The notes: generated from the letters alone by a model not told the origin. Counted from the stretch's first letter, positions 16,391 to 24,295 are shown. The stretch is 24,523 bases of DNA from Pseudomonadota bacterium (GCA_021802595.1 JAJZRT010000009.1:1-24523), one strand, 5' to 3'. Translations and numbers: made by a program.

Positions 16391-17968
16391 TCAAACCTTG
16401 ATCAGGAAATTCCGCATCATCCCCATGTCTTCGTGTTCCAGGTTGTGGCAGTGATAGAGGAACAGTCCTGGGTAACTCTCGAAGCGCATCAGCACCCGAA
16501 CGCGCTCGCCTGGCATGACCAGGACGGTGTCTTTCCAGCCTTCATCCACATGGCCGTCGCTCACGCTGCGCCATGCAGCCATCGCGCTGGGGTGAACGCG
16601 CCGGTCGATGATTCGAAACTGCACGCCATGCACATGCAGCGGGTGCGGCATGGCGCCCATCATGTGCATGCCGGCTTCGTTGATGAATTCCCATACCTCA
16701 GTGGTCCCCATGCGAACGATTTCGTCCGGCGCCACGCCTTCCATTTCGAACACGCGTCCGTTCAGGCTCCAGCGCATGCCGCTTGCGGTGACACGAATGA
16801 CTCGGGGATTGTTCACATTGTGGGCCTGCTCCGGGCGCAAGGCAGGCATGCTCGCCAGTTTCTCCGGCAATTTTTCGGATACTGCGGCACCCTGCCCCAC
16901 GCGCACTTTGAGCACCGGGAAGCCCGACCCTTGGGCGGGACCGCTGCCGCCGCCCATCATGCCTCCCCCCATCATTCCGCCACCGCCACTCGATGCGGCA
17001 AATGGCAGGCTGACCAGGCCGATTTCCTCACCTGCGGCTCGGCTCGAAAAATCAACCCACAGCTCGACCCGCTCGGAAGGCGCGAGCGTGACATATGACC
17101 GGCTGACCGGCGCGGCCAGCAAGCCGCCGTCGGTGCCGATCACGGTCATCGGCGAGCCGTCGCTCCAGGCCAGTTTGTAGATGCGGGAATTCGATCCATT
17201 CAACAAGCGCAGGCGATAGGGTTTGCGCTCGACTGCGAGGGTGAAATCCGGGCGCCCGTTAACGTGGATCCGGTCGCCCAGAAATCCCATCATGCCGCCC
17301 ATCATGCCCATCATGCCGCCGCCCTGGCCCATATAACGCAACTGGTTGTCTCGGGTAAAACTGCGGTCCTGGATCACCAGTCCGACATCGCGATCGCCGT
17401 CCGGCAGCTTGAGCGCGCGTTCCTCGTCATCGGTCACGATCAGCATGCCGGTGAGACCAGCATAGACCTGCGGGCCGGTCATGCCATGCGGATGCGGGTG
17501 GAACCAGTAGGTGCCGGCGCGGTTGATCATTTCGAATTCATACACATAGCGCCCGCCCGGCCCCACGGCATGGCGCGGATGGCCGTCGGCCGCTTCCGGC
17601 ACCAGCAGCCCATGCCAGTGCACCACGCTCGGTTGCGGCAATTCGTTGATGAAGTGGATGCGAATGCGCGTGCCGCGATGAACCCGGATTACCGGGCCAA
17701 GCGGACTGTCGGGATGATGCGAGACTGACTGCGCATCGCCCTTCAGCACCCTGGCACGATAGCGCCAGACGTTGGTTGAGGGGCCTTGATAGAGCGGGAC
17801 CTGATCCTGCACCGCCCGCAATTCAATTTCCAGGTCAGGCGTGAAGGTGCTCGACGCTGTCGCGGCACGTTGTGCAGATTGCACCGCCCCCGGCACGGCG
17901 CCCATCAGGGCGGTTCCGCCCAGCACACCGAGAAAACGTCTGCGGCCTATCTGCTTCAAGAAAGTCAT
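16391..17968 (-). CDS. Multicopper oxidase (CueO/CopA-type), Tat-exported
   Basis: A 525-residue protein with a Tat signal, RRRFLG at 9-14. All four copper-binding motifs are present: HWHG (117-120), HPHPH (157-161), HPLHVHG (442-448) and HCHNLEHEDM (506-515), so the type 1 and the trinuclear type 2/3 sites are complete. Two Met/Gly-rich inserts (about 213-230 and 327-340, with repeated MMGG) are typical of cuprous oxidases. The enzyme should oxidise Cu+ to Cu2+ in the periplasm using oxygen, protecting the cell; Mn2+ or other metal oxidation cannot be excluded. Its ATG follows the TAA of the Spy-like gene directly (TAAATG), with GGAG within that gene's end. It is the central detoxifying enzyme of the island. 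Confidence 0.93.
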   Translation of the reverse strand: MTFLKQIGRRRFLGVLGGTALMGAVPGAVQSAQRAATASSTFTPDLEIELRAVQDQVPLYQGPSTNVWRYRARVLKGDAQSVSHHPDSPLGPVIRVHRGTRIRIHFINELPQPSVVHWHGLLVPEAADGHPRHAVGPGGRYVYEFEMINRAGTYWFHPHPHGMTGPQVYAGLTGMLIVTDDEERALKLPDGDRDVGLVIQDRSFTRDNQLRYMGQGGGMMGMMGGMMGFLGDRIHVNGRPDFTLAVERKPYRLRLLNGSNSRIYKLAWSDGSPMTVIGTDGGLLAAPVSRSYVTLAPSERVELWVDFSSRAAGEEIGLVSLPFAASSGGGGMMGGGMMGGGSGPAQGSGFPVLKVRVGQGAAVSEKLPEKLASMPALRPEQAHNVNNPRVIRVTASGMRWSLNGRVFEMEGVAPDEIVRMGTTEVWEFINEAGMHMMGAMPHPLHVHGVQFRIIDRRVHPSAMAAWRSVSDGHVDEGWKDTVLVMPGERVRVLMRFESYPGLFLYHCHNLEHEDMGMMRNFLIKV

Positions 17969-18574
17969 TTACTGCGCTCCCATCCATCCATAACCCTGCC
18001 AGGAGCGCGCCATTTCCTGTCGCTGGCTATTGGTTAACAGGCCATCGACTTTCTGCTGCAGGTCGATGGCTGCGTCGTGTTGCTGGCGCTGAAGTTCGAG
18101 CACTTTCTGTGAGGCGGCGCGAATCGCGTTCCAGTCCCGCTTCTCGCTCATGAGCAGCAGGTTGAGTTTGTCCTGTGCGGCCCATAGCTGTTGTGCCAGG
18201 CTGCTGTTGCGCGCCTGTGCCTCTTGCTGCAGCTGGCTGATTTTTTGCGCCTGTTCGGAGGTAAGGCCTGGCATTTGCCCTGGCGCCGGGGCATACCCTC
18301 CCCCCCTCATGCCTGCTCCCATCCCGTGCATGCCGGCGCCCATCTGGCCCATCATTCCGTAGGGCATCATGCCCATGCCGCCCATCATTCCCGGCCCCAT
18401 GCCGTATCCGCCATATGCGTCCTACACCCGGGAATCATCGCTCCAACTCGTTCGGCCCCAGTCGTGCCCTGGCCCATATCCCATCCAGCCGGGTCCGCCA
18501 CCAAAGGCCAGAAAACCTGTGACAACGACAAGCACGGCCCATAAGGCAACCCAGAAACCGCTCTTCCGATTCAT
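17969..18574 (-). pseudogene. Spy/CpxP-like Met-rich periplasmic protein interrupted by an in-frame amber codon
   Basis: From ATG 18574 (AAAGGA upstream) the frame encodes a signal/anchor segment ('SGFWVALWAVLVVVTGFLAF', about 5-24) and a Gly/Trp-rich region. It then meets TAG at codon 51 (18422-18424). Reading continues in the same frame: 'DAYGGYGMGPGMMGG', a Met/Gly-rich region, then 'LTSEQAQKISQLQQEAQARN' and 'LTNSQRQEMARS', the LTxxQ motifs of Spy/CpxP-like metal-stress chaperones. Intact, it would be 201 residues. The amber codon, perhaps from CAG, separates the export signal from the functional domain, so the product is probably lost unless the stop is suppressed. The ATG at 18400 lacks a signal peptide. 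Confidence 0.8.
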
Positions 18575-18636
18575 GTCCATTCCTTTCTCATGATTCCATC
18601 GCGACAGCGGCGTCATGCAACAGCACAGAACGCCGC

Positions 18637-18870
18637 TTACTGGGTGAGATCGTGCTTGCGCTTCTGGAATTCCTGCTCGTCTATTTCGCCGCGCGCATAG
18701 CGCTCCTTGAGAATATCCAGCGCCCTGCTGCCATCGCTGCTACGCCCGCCTGTGTTGGTAGACGTCCCCATCCACTTCACCAGCGCGACGATGCCGACGA
18801 CGATGAGCACCCACCACAGGACCATGAATATCCAGCCAAACCCGCCTGCCATGCCATAACCGCTCATCAT
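18637..18870 (-). CDS. SHOCT-domain small membrane protein
   Basis: A 77-residue protein: a Met/Gly-rich start ([12 protein letters not shown]), a strong transmembrane helix ('[19 protein letters not shown]'), a Gly/Ser linker, and the SHOCT motif '[19 protein letters not shown]' (about 51-69). SHOCT is a short C-terminal oligomerisation or interaction motif. AGGAGA stands before the ATG. Small SHOCT proteins are common beside copper and silver efflux genes but have no assigned activity. It heads the run of closely spaced genes that includes the Spy-like protein and the multicopper oxidase. The preceding 214 bases contain no other supported gene and probably hold its promoter. Confidence 0.85.
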   Translation of the reverse strand: MMSGYGMAGGFGWIFMVLWWVLIVVGIVALVKWMGTSTNTGGRSSDGSRALDILKERYARGEIDEQEFQKRKHDLTQ

Positions 18871-19084
18871 GTTCGTTCTCCTGTATAAATTTCCACTAGT
18901 TAGTGTGCTGGCAGCCTTTCAGTAAAGCGGGGCGGTCCAATTTAATTGCGTATTGCATAGGGTCAGTGCCCACGGTGTTACGCTGGTCGGGCATGATGCC
19001 TGGATGGGCTGTCGTCATCACGCCAGGCTTTTGTCCATATAGTGGTGAGACCCAGCGGACATGACTCCGCCGAGAGCACACCCA

Positions 19085-19486
19085 TCACTTCATCCCGGGC
19101 GATCCGCTACGCATCATTCCATTTATCTGCATACGCATCTGATCCATGCGCTTTTGGGTATTGGCATCCATCATCATGCCCTGACCCATCATGCCGGACA
19201 TATCCCCCATCATGGCTCCCATCTTGTTCATGCGCTCGCTCATCATCTGTTGCTGCGCCGCACTCATATTGCCTTTGGCCATTTCTCCAGACATCCCCAT
19301 CATCTGATTGGCCATATCGCGTTGTAAACCGGACATTTGCTGTATGCCCGGACCAGGCATGCTATTGCCCATCTTGTCACCCATCATTCCCGACCCCATT
19401 TGGGCGTTGGCGGGAAGCGCCAACGCGAAAATGCCGGCCGCAAACAGGGATGACAACAACGCGGACATAGTGAAATGCTGTTTCAT
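19085..19486 (-). CDS. Met-rich periplasmic protein
   Basis: ATG 19486 gives 133 residues with a Sec signal peptide (residues 1 to about 28, ending PANA). About 30 of the 133 residues are methionine, many as MM or MMM next to Gly ('SGMMGQGMMMDANTQ'), spaced along what are probably helices ('SAAQQQMMSERMNKMG'). Such sequences bind Cu+ or Ag+ through thioether sulfurs in the oxidising periplasm. It is not one of the named chaperones I know (no CusF or CopC features). AAGGA upstream supports the start. It follows the second beta-propeller gene after 228 bases and precedes the SHOCT/multicopper oxidase group. Confidence 0.8.
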   Translation of the reverse strand: MKQHFTMSALLSSLFAAGIFALALPANAQMGSGMMGDKMGNSMPGPGIQQMSGLQRDMANQMMGMSGEMAKGNMSAAQQQMMSERMNKMGAMMGDMSGMMGQGMMMDANTQKRMDQMRMQINGMMRSGSPGMK

Positions 19487-19524
19487 GTTTTTTCCTTTCA
19501 GTTTAAGAAAATGACCAGCCCTAC

Positions 19525-19539
19525 GCTCCCAACGGGAGC
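19525..19539. repeat. Perfect hairpin between the propeller and Met-rich genes
   Basis: GCTCCC-AAC-GGGAGC has perfect 6-bp arms and a three-base loop. It lies 39 bases upstream of the Met-rich gene start and about 175 bases after the propeller stop. No T-run follows on either strand, so it is not a typical terminator. It may be an mRNA processing or stability element, or an operator. The rest of this 228-bp gap (19487-19714) shows no gene. Confidence 0.35.
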
Positions 19540-19714
19540 CACTCTTTAGCGGAACACAGAAAGTCTTTTCAAAATCTTCCGGGGCACCACCAACCACTTC
19601 GCCGGCGCCGTGCCGGCACTCAACGCACGGCAAATTCGATTCGTAATTAAAATGGATACTTTCGTTCCCGTTTACATGATTCTCGTAGGCATTCATCAAA
19701 GCCTATCGAATTCT

Positions 19715-20701
19715 TTATGGAACCACTGCCGTCTGATGGCCTTCTCCCGCAGGGAGTTGAATGGTTCCGGTCACACTAAACGTCTTCTGGTCAATGACCC
19801 AGATTTTGGGTTCCTTGCTGCTGGAGACATAAACTTTTCCGGTGCCGGGAATTTTGTCGAGGTGATAGGGTTCGGGTGAAAGCGTCAAAGTGCGCTGCTC
19901 CCCTGTTTGGGTATCCAGCGCCACCAGTTTGTCGTCCGAACGGCTGCTGACAAAAAGCGTTTTGCCGTCGTCGCCGATGTCCAGCCCGTGCAGGCGCTTG
20001 CCAATTTTGTAAGTCGTCTTAACTTTGCCCTCCTTGACGGGCACGACGGAAACCGTACCGGCCCGGTCATTGGCCACGTAGAGGGTTTTTTCGTCTGGCG
20101 AAAAAACCAGATGCTCTGGAGACGGCCCGGCCTCCAGCGAACGCACTACCGCCCACGTTCCTAGATCGATCTCGCTGATGGTTCCATTGCCGCTGTTGCT
20201 GACGTAGGCGCGTTTTCCGTCTTTCGTGACCACCGTGTAGTTGGGCGCCGGCCCGGTTTTGATGGTCTTGAAAACCTTGTTGCCGACAAAGTCGACGACA
20301 CTGATGCCGCCCCGTGTCGGATGGGTGGAAATCACATATTTGCCGTCAGGCGTGATGGCTTCATGATGGGTCCAGCCGGACACGGGAATCTCTGCCATAA
20401 CATGGCCGTGTTCCGGATGAATCACATACAGCTTGCTGTTGGGGGTGTCCACCGAAGCACCTTCTGGTATCGGGGTTTCCTTGATGCTTCCCGCAATCAG
20501 GTATTCGCCATCAGGCGTCGCAACCAGGCCATGGGGATTTTCCACCCCAGGATAACGTTTGATAATTTTCCCGTTTGCCGCATCGACGGCAATGACCTCA
20601 TTGCCCGAACCCAGGGGAATGTAGGCGGTTGGCGCAGCAAATACAGAATGTCCGCTACCCAGCCAGACCATTCCCAGAACAAACAGATTAATGTGGCGCA
20701 T
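19715..20701 (-). CDS. Second YVTN-family beta-propeller protein, exported
   Basis: ATG 20701 is preceded by AAGGAG at eight bases and gives 328 residues. A Sec signal (about 1-22, ending SVFAAP) is followed by seven or so blade repeats: 'YIPLGSGNEVIAVDAANGKI', 'HGLVATPDGEYLIAGS', 'RAYVSNSGNGTISEIDLGTW', 'EKTLYVANDRAGTVSVV'. Unlike the 464-residue propeller at 1342-2736, it has no extra C-terminal domain. Genes of this type often accompany c-type cytochromes, as here, and may be electron-transfer scaffolds; no catalytic site is visible. It follows the third cytochrome by 25 bases and is likely co-transcribed with it. Confidence 0.87.
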   Translation of the reverse strand: MRHINLFVLGMVWLGSGHSVFAAPTAYIPLGSGNEVIAVDAANGKIIKRYPGVENPHGLVATPDGEYLIAGSIKETPIPEGASVDTPNSKLYVIHPEHGHVMAEIPVSGWTHHEAITPDGKYVISTHPTRGGISVVDFVGNKVFKTIKTGPAPNYTVVTKDGKRAYVSNSGNGTISEIDLGTWAVVRSLEAGPSPEHLVFSPDEKTLYVANDRAGTVSVVPVKEGKVKTTYKIGKRLHGLDIGDDGKTLFVSSRSDDKLVALDTQTGEQRTLTLSPEPYHLDKIPGTGKVYVSSSKEPKIWVIDQKTFSVTGTIQLPAGEGHQTAVVP

Positions 20702-20726
20702 TGTGGTATCTCCTTGAGAAATAGAC

Positions 20727-21134
20727 TTATTTAATGCCGACCTTGCGCTGCTCGGACCGGACATAGGCCGTCATATGTGCGACATCATCCGGGCTCAGAC
20801 CCGGGACAGGTTTCATGTCCCCAAATTGCCAATGGTGTGCACGCGTCCCATTTTTCACCGCCAGCTGGAATGCCAGATCCGAGTGATGAGAGGGCTCATA
20901 TACCCGGTGCAGGAGAGGCGGTCCCTTGTCACTGCCTTTCAGGTCAGCGCCATGACACGATGCACAGTTCTGGTTATAAAGCGCCTTGCCTTTCGTCGGG
21001 TTCGGCATCAAACCAGGACTCGGCTGGGGCCAGCCAGCCGCGTGAACCGTCAGGCTGGATGCGATGAACATCGGAACCAGCAGCCCATATCGACGTAAAA
21101 ACCTTGTTTGGGCAAACACCTTGGCACGATGCAT
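20727..21134 (-). CDS. Class I cytochrome c, mono-haem, exported
   Basis: The ATG at 21134 has a GAGGAGAG ribosome site and a signal peptide (MHRAKVF ... ending LTVHAAG); an upstream ATG at 21161 would place that site inside the gene and is less likely. The 135-residue product has one haem site, CASCH in 'YNQNCASCHGADLKG', and a likely Met ligand in 'FGDMKPVPGLS'. The fold is that of small soluble cytochromes c. It is the third in a run of three cytochrome genes between the porin and the propeller, and should carry electrons in the periplasm. Its donor and acceptor cannot be deduced. Confidence 0.88.
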   Translation of the reverse strand: MHRAKVFAQTRFLRRYGLLVPMFIASSLTVHAAGWPQPSPGLMPNPTKGKALYNQNCASCHGADLKGSDKGPPLLHRVYEPSHHSDLAFQLAVKNGTRAHHWQFGDMKPVPGLSPDDVAHMTAYVRSEQRKVGIK

Positions 21135-21165
21135 TTGAACTCTCTCCTCTTTTGGATTCATGGCT

Positions 21166-21513
21166 TCAGGGCGCAATTTTGAATTCCTTGCGCATGTAAT
21201 TCAGAACAGATCTCAAATCGGCGTCTGTCAGAGCAGGATTTCCACCCCGTGGCGGCATGGCCATCGGAGAGCCGGGCGACTGAAAACCTTCTGCCATCCG
21301 CTTGAGCAAGACTGCATCGTCTTGCGACAGCAATCCCGTTCGCCCGGTCATATCCGGAACGCCGGGGAGACTGCCGGAGCCATCGCTGCCGTGGCAGGCA
21401 ATGCACGTTCCATTGAAGACCGCTGCGCCGCGGCCGGGGTCGCTCGCCGCAATCGAAAGGCTGGCATACGCAAAACCCATCGCAAACAGCATGACCAAAC
21501 GTGCACCGGGCAT
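21166..21513 (-). CDS. Class I cytochrome c (c5/c552-like), mono-haem, exported
   Basis: A 115-residue protein with a signal peptide (about 1-22, ending LSIAAS), one haem site CIACH ('FNGTCIACHGSDGSG') and the Met ligand in 'SPMAMPPRGGNPALTDADL', typical of c5/c552 cytochromes. Its start overlaps the stop of the previous cytochrome (ATGA, 21513-21516 region), so the two are translationally coupled. AGGAGA lies upstream. It is likely a soluble periplasmic electron carrier acting with its two neighbours. Confidence 0.9.
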   Translation of the reverse strand: MPGARLVMLFAMGFAYASLSIAASDPGRGAAVFNGTCIACHGSDGSGSLPGVPDMTGRTGLLSQDDAVLLKRMAEGFQSPGSPMAMPPRGGNPALTDADLRSVLNYMRKEFKIAP

Positions 21514-21809
21514 CAGTTGCTCTCCTGCAGGAACTTGAGCACGTCGCGCGCTTCCTGGCCGGTCAGGTCAGCCCGTACGCGCATGTGGGCCATCACAACA
21601 CGCCACTGGTCATCGCGGAGATCACTTGCGGGCCTGAGGTTATGGCAGCTTGCACAGTTGTTTGCCCACGCCTTGGCGCCGCGCGCAAAGCGCCCGGGGT
21701 CGCCCTGGGCCGAAGCCGAGAGTTCTGCATGGGAGACGCCTGCCAACGCCATCGATAGAAGCACAGCCGAACCAAACGAAGCTGCCCAGTGGAATGAGTT
21801 ATTCAACAT
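21513..21809 (-). CDS. Small cytochrome c-like protein, mono-haem, exported
   Basis: Two ATGs (21815 and 21809) are possible; AAGGAGG is correctly spaced only for 21809, giving 98 residues. A signal peptide (ending GVSHAEL) precedes one haem site, CASCH ('WANNCASCHNLRPASD'), and a short C-terminal part with 'HMRVRADLTGQEARDVL', where the Met may be the second ligand. The pattern resembles the small DHC-like cytochromes. It starts 13 bases after the porin stop, and the ribosome site overlaps that stop, so the porin and cytochromes form one operon. Confidence 0.87.
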   Translation of the reverse strand: MLNNSFHWAASFGSAVLLSMALAGVSHAELSASAQGDPGRFARGAKAWANNCASCHNLRPASDLRDDQWRVVMAHMRVRADLTGQEARDVLKFLQESN

Positions 21810-21821
21810 GGCCATTCCTCC

Positions 21822-23039
21822 TTAAAAACCGTAAGCAAACTGCAACAACCAGCGATTGGCATCGGTGTCTTCGCCAGCCAGGCCCTGGTTAAACTCATAC
21901 CCCAGCTTCGCCATCACGTTGGGCCCCCACAGGTAGTTCACACCGAGGGCCCATTGCTCCTGCCGCTGGTCAGTGCGTGGCGAAATGTACTTGCCATAGC
22001 GCACCACCCCTTCCCATTTCGTCGGCAGCAATTTGTAGGACGCCTGGCCATACCAGGCCTTCCATGTGCCGCCCTGCGGCGCGGCGCTCGCCGCCAGATC
22101 GCCTACCCGCTGGCTGATATATTCCGCACGCAGGTCGAGTCGTTTCCACTGGTAGCCAACATCGGTACCCAAAACGCGATAACTGCGGTCCGGCTCTGCT
22201 GAGAGCCCAATGCCCCCGCCTGCCGCTGAAATTCCAAGCTCGAGTCGGGGCAAGGGAACAAGTCCTATGCGTCCGCCAAATACCTTGCGCCGATCAACGT
22301 CACGCGTATAACCATCGCTTTCGATGCCATGGATTTCACCATCCTCGACTTCCAGCTCAGGGCCGTTGCCTACGAAGAGTGCGTATTTCAGCTTTTTGCC
22401 CTCGCCAAATGGGTACCCACCCCGCACGCCGAGGCCCACCTCGCTTGCAGGCGCAGCCTGGCCCTCGCCAAATCCGGGGGCGATGGAAGGAAATTTGTTG
22501 ATCCAAGCCGGGTGCAGGTTTTGCCGGAAGTAGCCGAGCGGGCTTAAAAACTTGCCTGCCACAAGCGTGGTGTTGTCATTGAGAAAGAGGTCGATGGATG
22601 CGTATTCGAGCTTGGTTTCGGTTGTACCGTCCGGCGCGGCCGAAACTTCAAGCTCCGCCTCTGCCAGTGCGATGTCCTTATAGAGAACGTGAAAAATCGG
22701 GTTGAAGCTTGCAGCGTTGAAGGCACTGCTGCCGTTCTGGCTGCGGTCGGTTAAACCGACAGCCGCATAACCGGCAATGTGCGCCACCGTATCTGCATTG
22801 GCCGCTTCGGCCTGCGCGCGAGACGTTGTCTTCACTTCCTGCCGCAGGCTTTTGACCTCTTCCTGTGCTGCGCTTTGCTGCTTCACGAGGGCGCGCAATT
22901 CGGCCAACTCCTGCCTGAGCGTCTGTACCTCGTTTTGCAAAGCCTGATAGTCGCCCTCCGCGTAAGCACTGCTGCTGAATGCGGCCGCTCCAAGCATGGC
23001 TACCGCAAGAGGGCGAACCCTGTTCATCCTGTATCGCAT
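21822..23039 (-). CDS. Outer-membrane porin with N-terminal coiled coil
   Basis: The ATG at 23039 has a strong AAGGAGG seven bases upstream and gives 405 residues. Signal peptide to about 27 (ending SSAYAEG); then a coiled coil at about 30-75 ('LQNEVQTLRQELAELRALVK', 'EEVKSLRQEV'), which may trimerise or contact peptidoglycan; then a beta-barrel of alternating strands ending in Phe, as required for outer-membrane insertion ('NRWLLQFAYGF'). The layout resembles OprP/OprO-like and related porins. The transported solute is unknown. It leads the cytochrome/propeller operon, which suggests that it admits a substrate or metal for that periplasmic system. Confidence 0.88.
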   Translation of the reverse strand: MRYRMNRVRPLAVAMLGAAAFSSSAYAEGDYQALQNEVQTLRQELAELRALVKQQSAAQEEVKSLRQEVKTTSRAQAEAANADTVAHIAGYAAVGLTDRSQNGSSAFNAASFNPIFHVLYKDIALAEAELEVSAAPDGTTETKLEYASIDLFLNDNTTLVAGKFLSPLGYFRQNLHPAWINKFPSIAPGFGEGQAAPASEVGLGVRGGYPFGEGKKLKYALFVGNGPELEVEDGEIHGIESDGYTRDVDRRKVFGGRIGLVPLPRLELGISAAGGGIGLSAEPDRSYRVLGTDVGYQWKRLDLRAEYISQRVGDLAASAAPQGGTWKAWYGQASYKLLPTKWEGVVRYGKYISPRTDQRQEQWALGVNYLWGPNVMAKLGYEFNQGLAGEDTDANRWLLQFAYGF

Positions 23040-23065
23040 TGCACCACCTCCTTTTTCAGTGAGGG

Positions 23066-23293
23066 TCAGGCCTTGCCGAAAAACTGCCGCAATTCATGCG
23101 GACTGGGCTGCCCACGGAAAACGACTTCGTCATTCACCAGGATATTTGGTGAATGTCGGATGCTGTATGCCGCAACCACGTCCGGGTGATCCTCAACAAA
23201 CAACACCTCGCACACAACCCCCATATCCATGAGTTCATGCTGCAAACCCAAGTAATGACTGCAACCCCTGGTTGCAACGATCTTCACGTTCAT
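23066..23293 (-). CDS. Thioredoxin/glutaredoxin-fold small protein
   Basis: A 75-residue protein without a signal peptide. The start 'MNVKIVATRGCSHYLGLQHE' has a strand then a Cys at the position of the redox-active site, but the second cysteine of CxxC is replaced (CSHY), so it would be a monothiol form. 'YSIRHSPNILVNDEVVFRG' matches the cis-Pro strand and the following hairpin of the fold ('SPNILVNDEVVFRG'). GAGGTGA stands before the ATG. It lies 26 bases before the porin gene. It could assist in disulfide or metal transfer, but the lack of the second Cys makes this uncertain. Confidence 0.75.
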   Translation of the reverse strand: MNVKIVATRGCSHYLGLQHELMDMGVVCEVLFVEDHPDVVAAYSIRHSPNILVNDEVVFRGQPSPHELRQFFGKA

Positions 23294-23330
23294 GTGATCA
23301 CCTCAATCATTTACAAAAATGAATTCAACA

Positions 23331-23347
23331 TAACGAACTCAACGTTA
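23331..23347. promoter_or_regulatory. Inverted repeat upstream of the thioredoxin-fold/porin operon
   Basis: TAACG-AACTCAA-CGTTA has perfect 5-bp arms around seven bases. It sits about 40 bases upstream of the first ATG, in the 160-bp gap after the preceding gene. The location suits an operator of the operon, but arms this short could arise by chance. The rest of the gap has no gene. Confidence 0.3.
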
Positions 23348-23453
23348 CCCAGGAGGCTCGATGCTGCGCACATCGTTTTCCAGCCTACCTTGACCGGAAA
23401 ACAAGCCAAAGTGCATCGCTTCCATGGCCTGTTACCTGATCCGCTTCATGCCG

Positions 23454-23915
23454 TTAATGCTTGTCAGCGCCACTACCGCGGGTCCGCCGCTGTTCCTGCA
23501 GCGCAGTGAGGCCGTCGTGTCGCCCTTGCTCGTTGTAGAGCACGTCAACAACTACACCTTTGTCGTCGAAGACCAAGGTAAAGCTACGCACACCACTTCC
23601 CGGAATCGTTTCGTATACCGTCTGTTTTTCCATTGTGGGATGCTGATAGGTGCGGGCCTGCTTGCCCCCCACTTCGTACACCCAGCCTTCCTTGCCGTTG
23701 GGCAGGGTCAAGCTGCGAACCGCTTTGCCATGGTGACTGAAGGCAGCCTGTTTGGTGATGTTGCCAAGCGGGTAGGCACGCAATACTGTCTCTGGCGCCA
23801 CCTCATCAGTGAAGCTCGGGGGCATGGGCAACGGGCCCGCATGCCCAGCAATTGTGGTGGTCGCTGCAGCAATGGCAATAGTCAACGCCCACAGCACGTT
23901 CGAAATAGACTTCAT
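23454..23915 (-). CDS. Exported protein of unknown function (BamE/SmpA-like fold possible)
   Basis: ATG 23915 with AAAGGAGG upstream gives 153 residues. A signal peptide (about 1-28, ending AGHAGP) has no lipobox Cys. The middle and end, 'LPNGKEGWVYEVGGKQARTY', 'SFTLVFDDKGVVVDVLYNEQ', follow the strand pattern and 'VVDVLYNE' ending often seen in BamE/SmpA-like small proteins, but length and missing lipobox differ, so the family is tentative. It sits between a SHOCT gene and the thioredoxin-fold gene, in the same direction. Confidence 0.65.
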   Translation of the reverse strand: MKSISNVLWALTIAIAAATTTIAGHAGPLPMPPSFTDEVAPETVLRAYPLGNITKQAAFSHHGKAVRSLTLPNGKEGWVYEVGGKQARTYQHPTMEKQTVYETIPGSGVRSFTLVFDDKGVVVDVLYNEQGRHDGLTALQEQRRTRGSGADKH

Positions 23916-23973
23916 GGTCTTCCTCCTTTTTTGGCCAGGCAGCGATCGCAACGATCATTTGATCGCCGAATAG

Positions 23974-24199
23974 TCACGGCTTTCCCCACTCTGTTAGATC
24001 TGCTCGCCGTTTCAGAAACTCGTCCCGGTCGATCTCGCTACGGGCATAGCGCGCTTCCAGGATGTCAAGCGCCGTACGCTGGGGTTTTCCATTCCGGTCG
24101 CGGATGCCGTAGCGCATGACAAGTGCGACCAGCAGGATCGGAACCAACCAGACCAGAATCATTACCCCACCCCATGCCGTAGAGTCCAAAGCCCCACAT
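23974..24199 (-). pseudogene. SHOCT-domain membrane protein, probable frameshift at the start
   Basis: The SHOCT part is clear: helix 'MILVWLVPILLVALVMRYG', then 'ALDILEARYARSEIDRDEF' and a stop at 23974. The ribosome site AGGGG and ATG at 24199 open a frame reading MWGFGLYGMGWG, the usual start of this family. That frame is out of register with the helix by one base: an extra A just before the ATG at 24162 (24163 region) is enough to explain it. If the ATG at 24162 is used instead, a 62-residue protein lacking the Gly/Met start is made, with only a weak ribosome site. A true frameshift, a sequencing error or an internal start are all possible. Confidence 0.65.
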
Positions 24200-24261
24200 T
24201 TCCGTTCCCCTATTTGGCTTGGCGCATGGCAACGCAACACACGCTCAAGCCCCAACGGGTT

Positions 24262-24279
24262 GCCCCGCCGGGGCTTTCT
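24262..24279 (+). terminator. Weak hairpin with T-run, orientation unclear
   Basis: GCCCC-GCC-GGGGC is followed by TTTCT on the plus strand. No plus-strand gene ends here. It lies between two minus-strand genes, where a wider pairing (AGCCCC with GGGGCT across 14 bases) may also form in the minus transcript. It is listed as a candidate only. Confidence 0.3.
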
Positions 24280-24295
24280 ATTGCCTGTTTATAGA

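Noticed and set aside
16379..17180. Plus-strand frames opposite the multicopper oxidase
   Set aside because: They mirror the Met-Gly and His-rich codons of the oxidase and show no independent support.
18896..19018. 40-codon minus-strand frame before the SHOCT gene
   Set aside because: It has no ribosome site, no export signal or family, and would be the only gene in the window ending in TAG. The region is better explained as a promoter area.
18871..19084. CueR/MerR-type operator with a 19-bp spacer before the copper genes
   Set aside because: No convincing dyad with the right spacing was found in this gap, and no MerR-family regulator gene is in the window.
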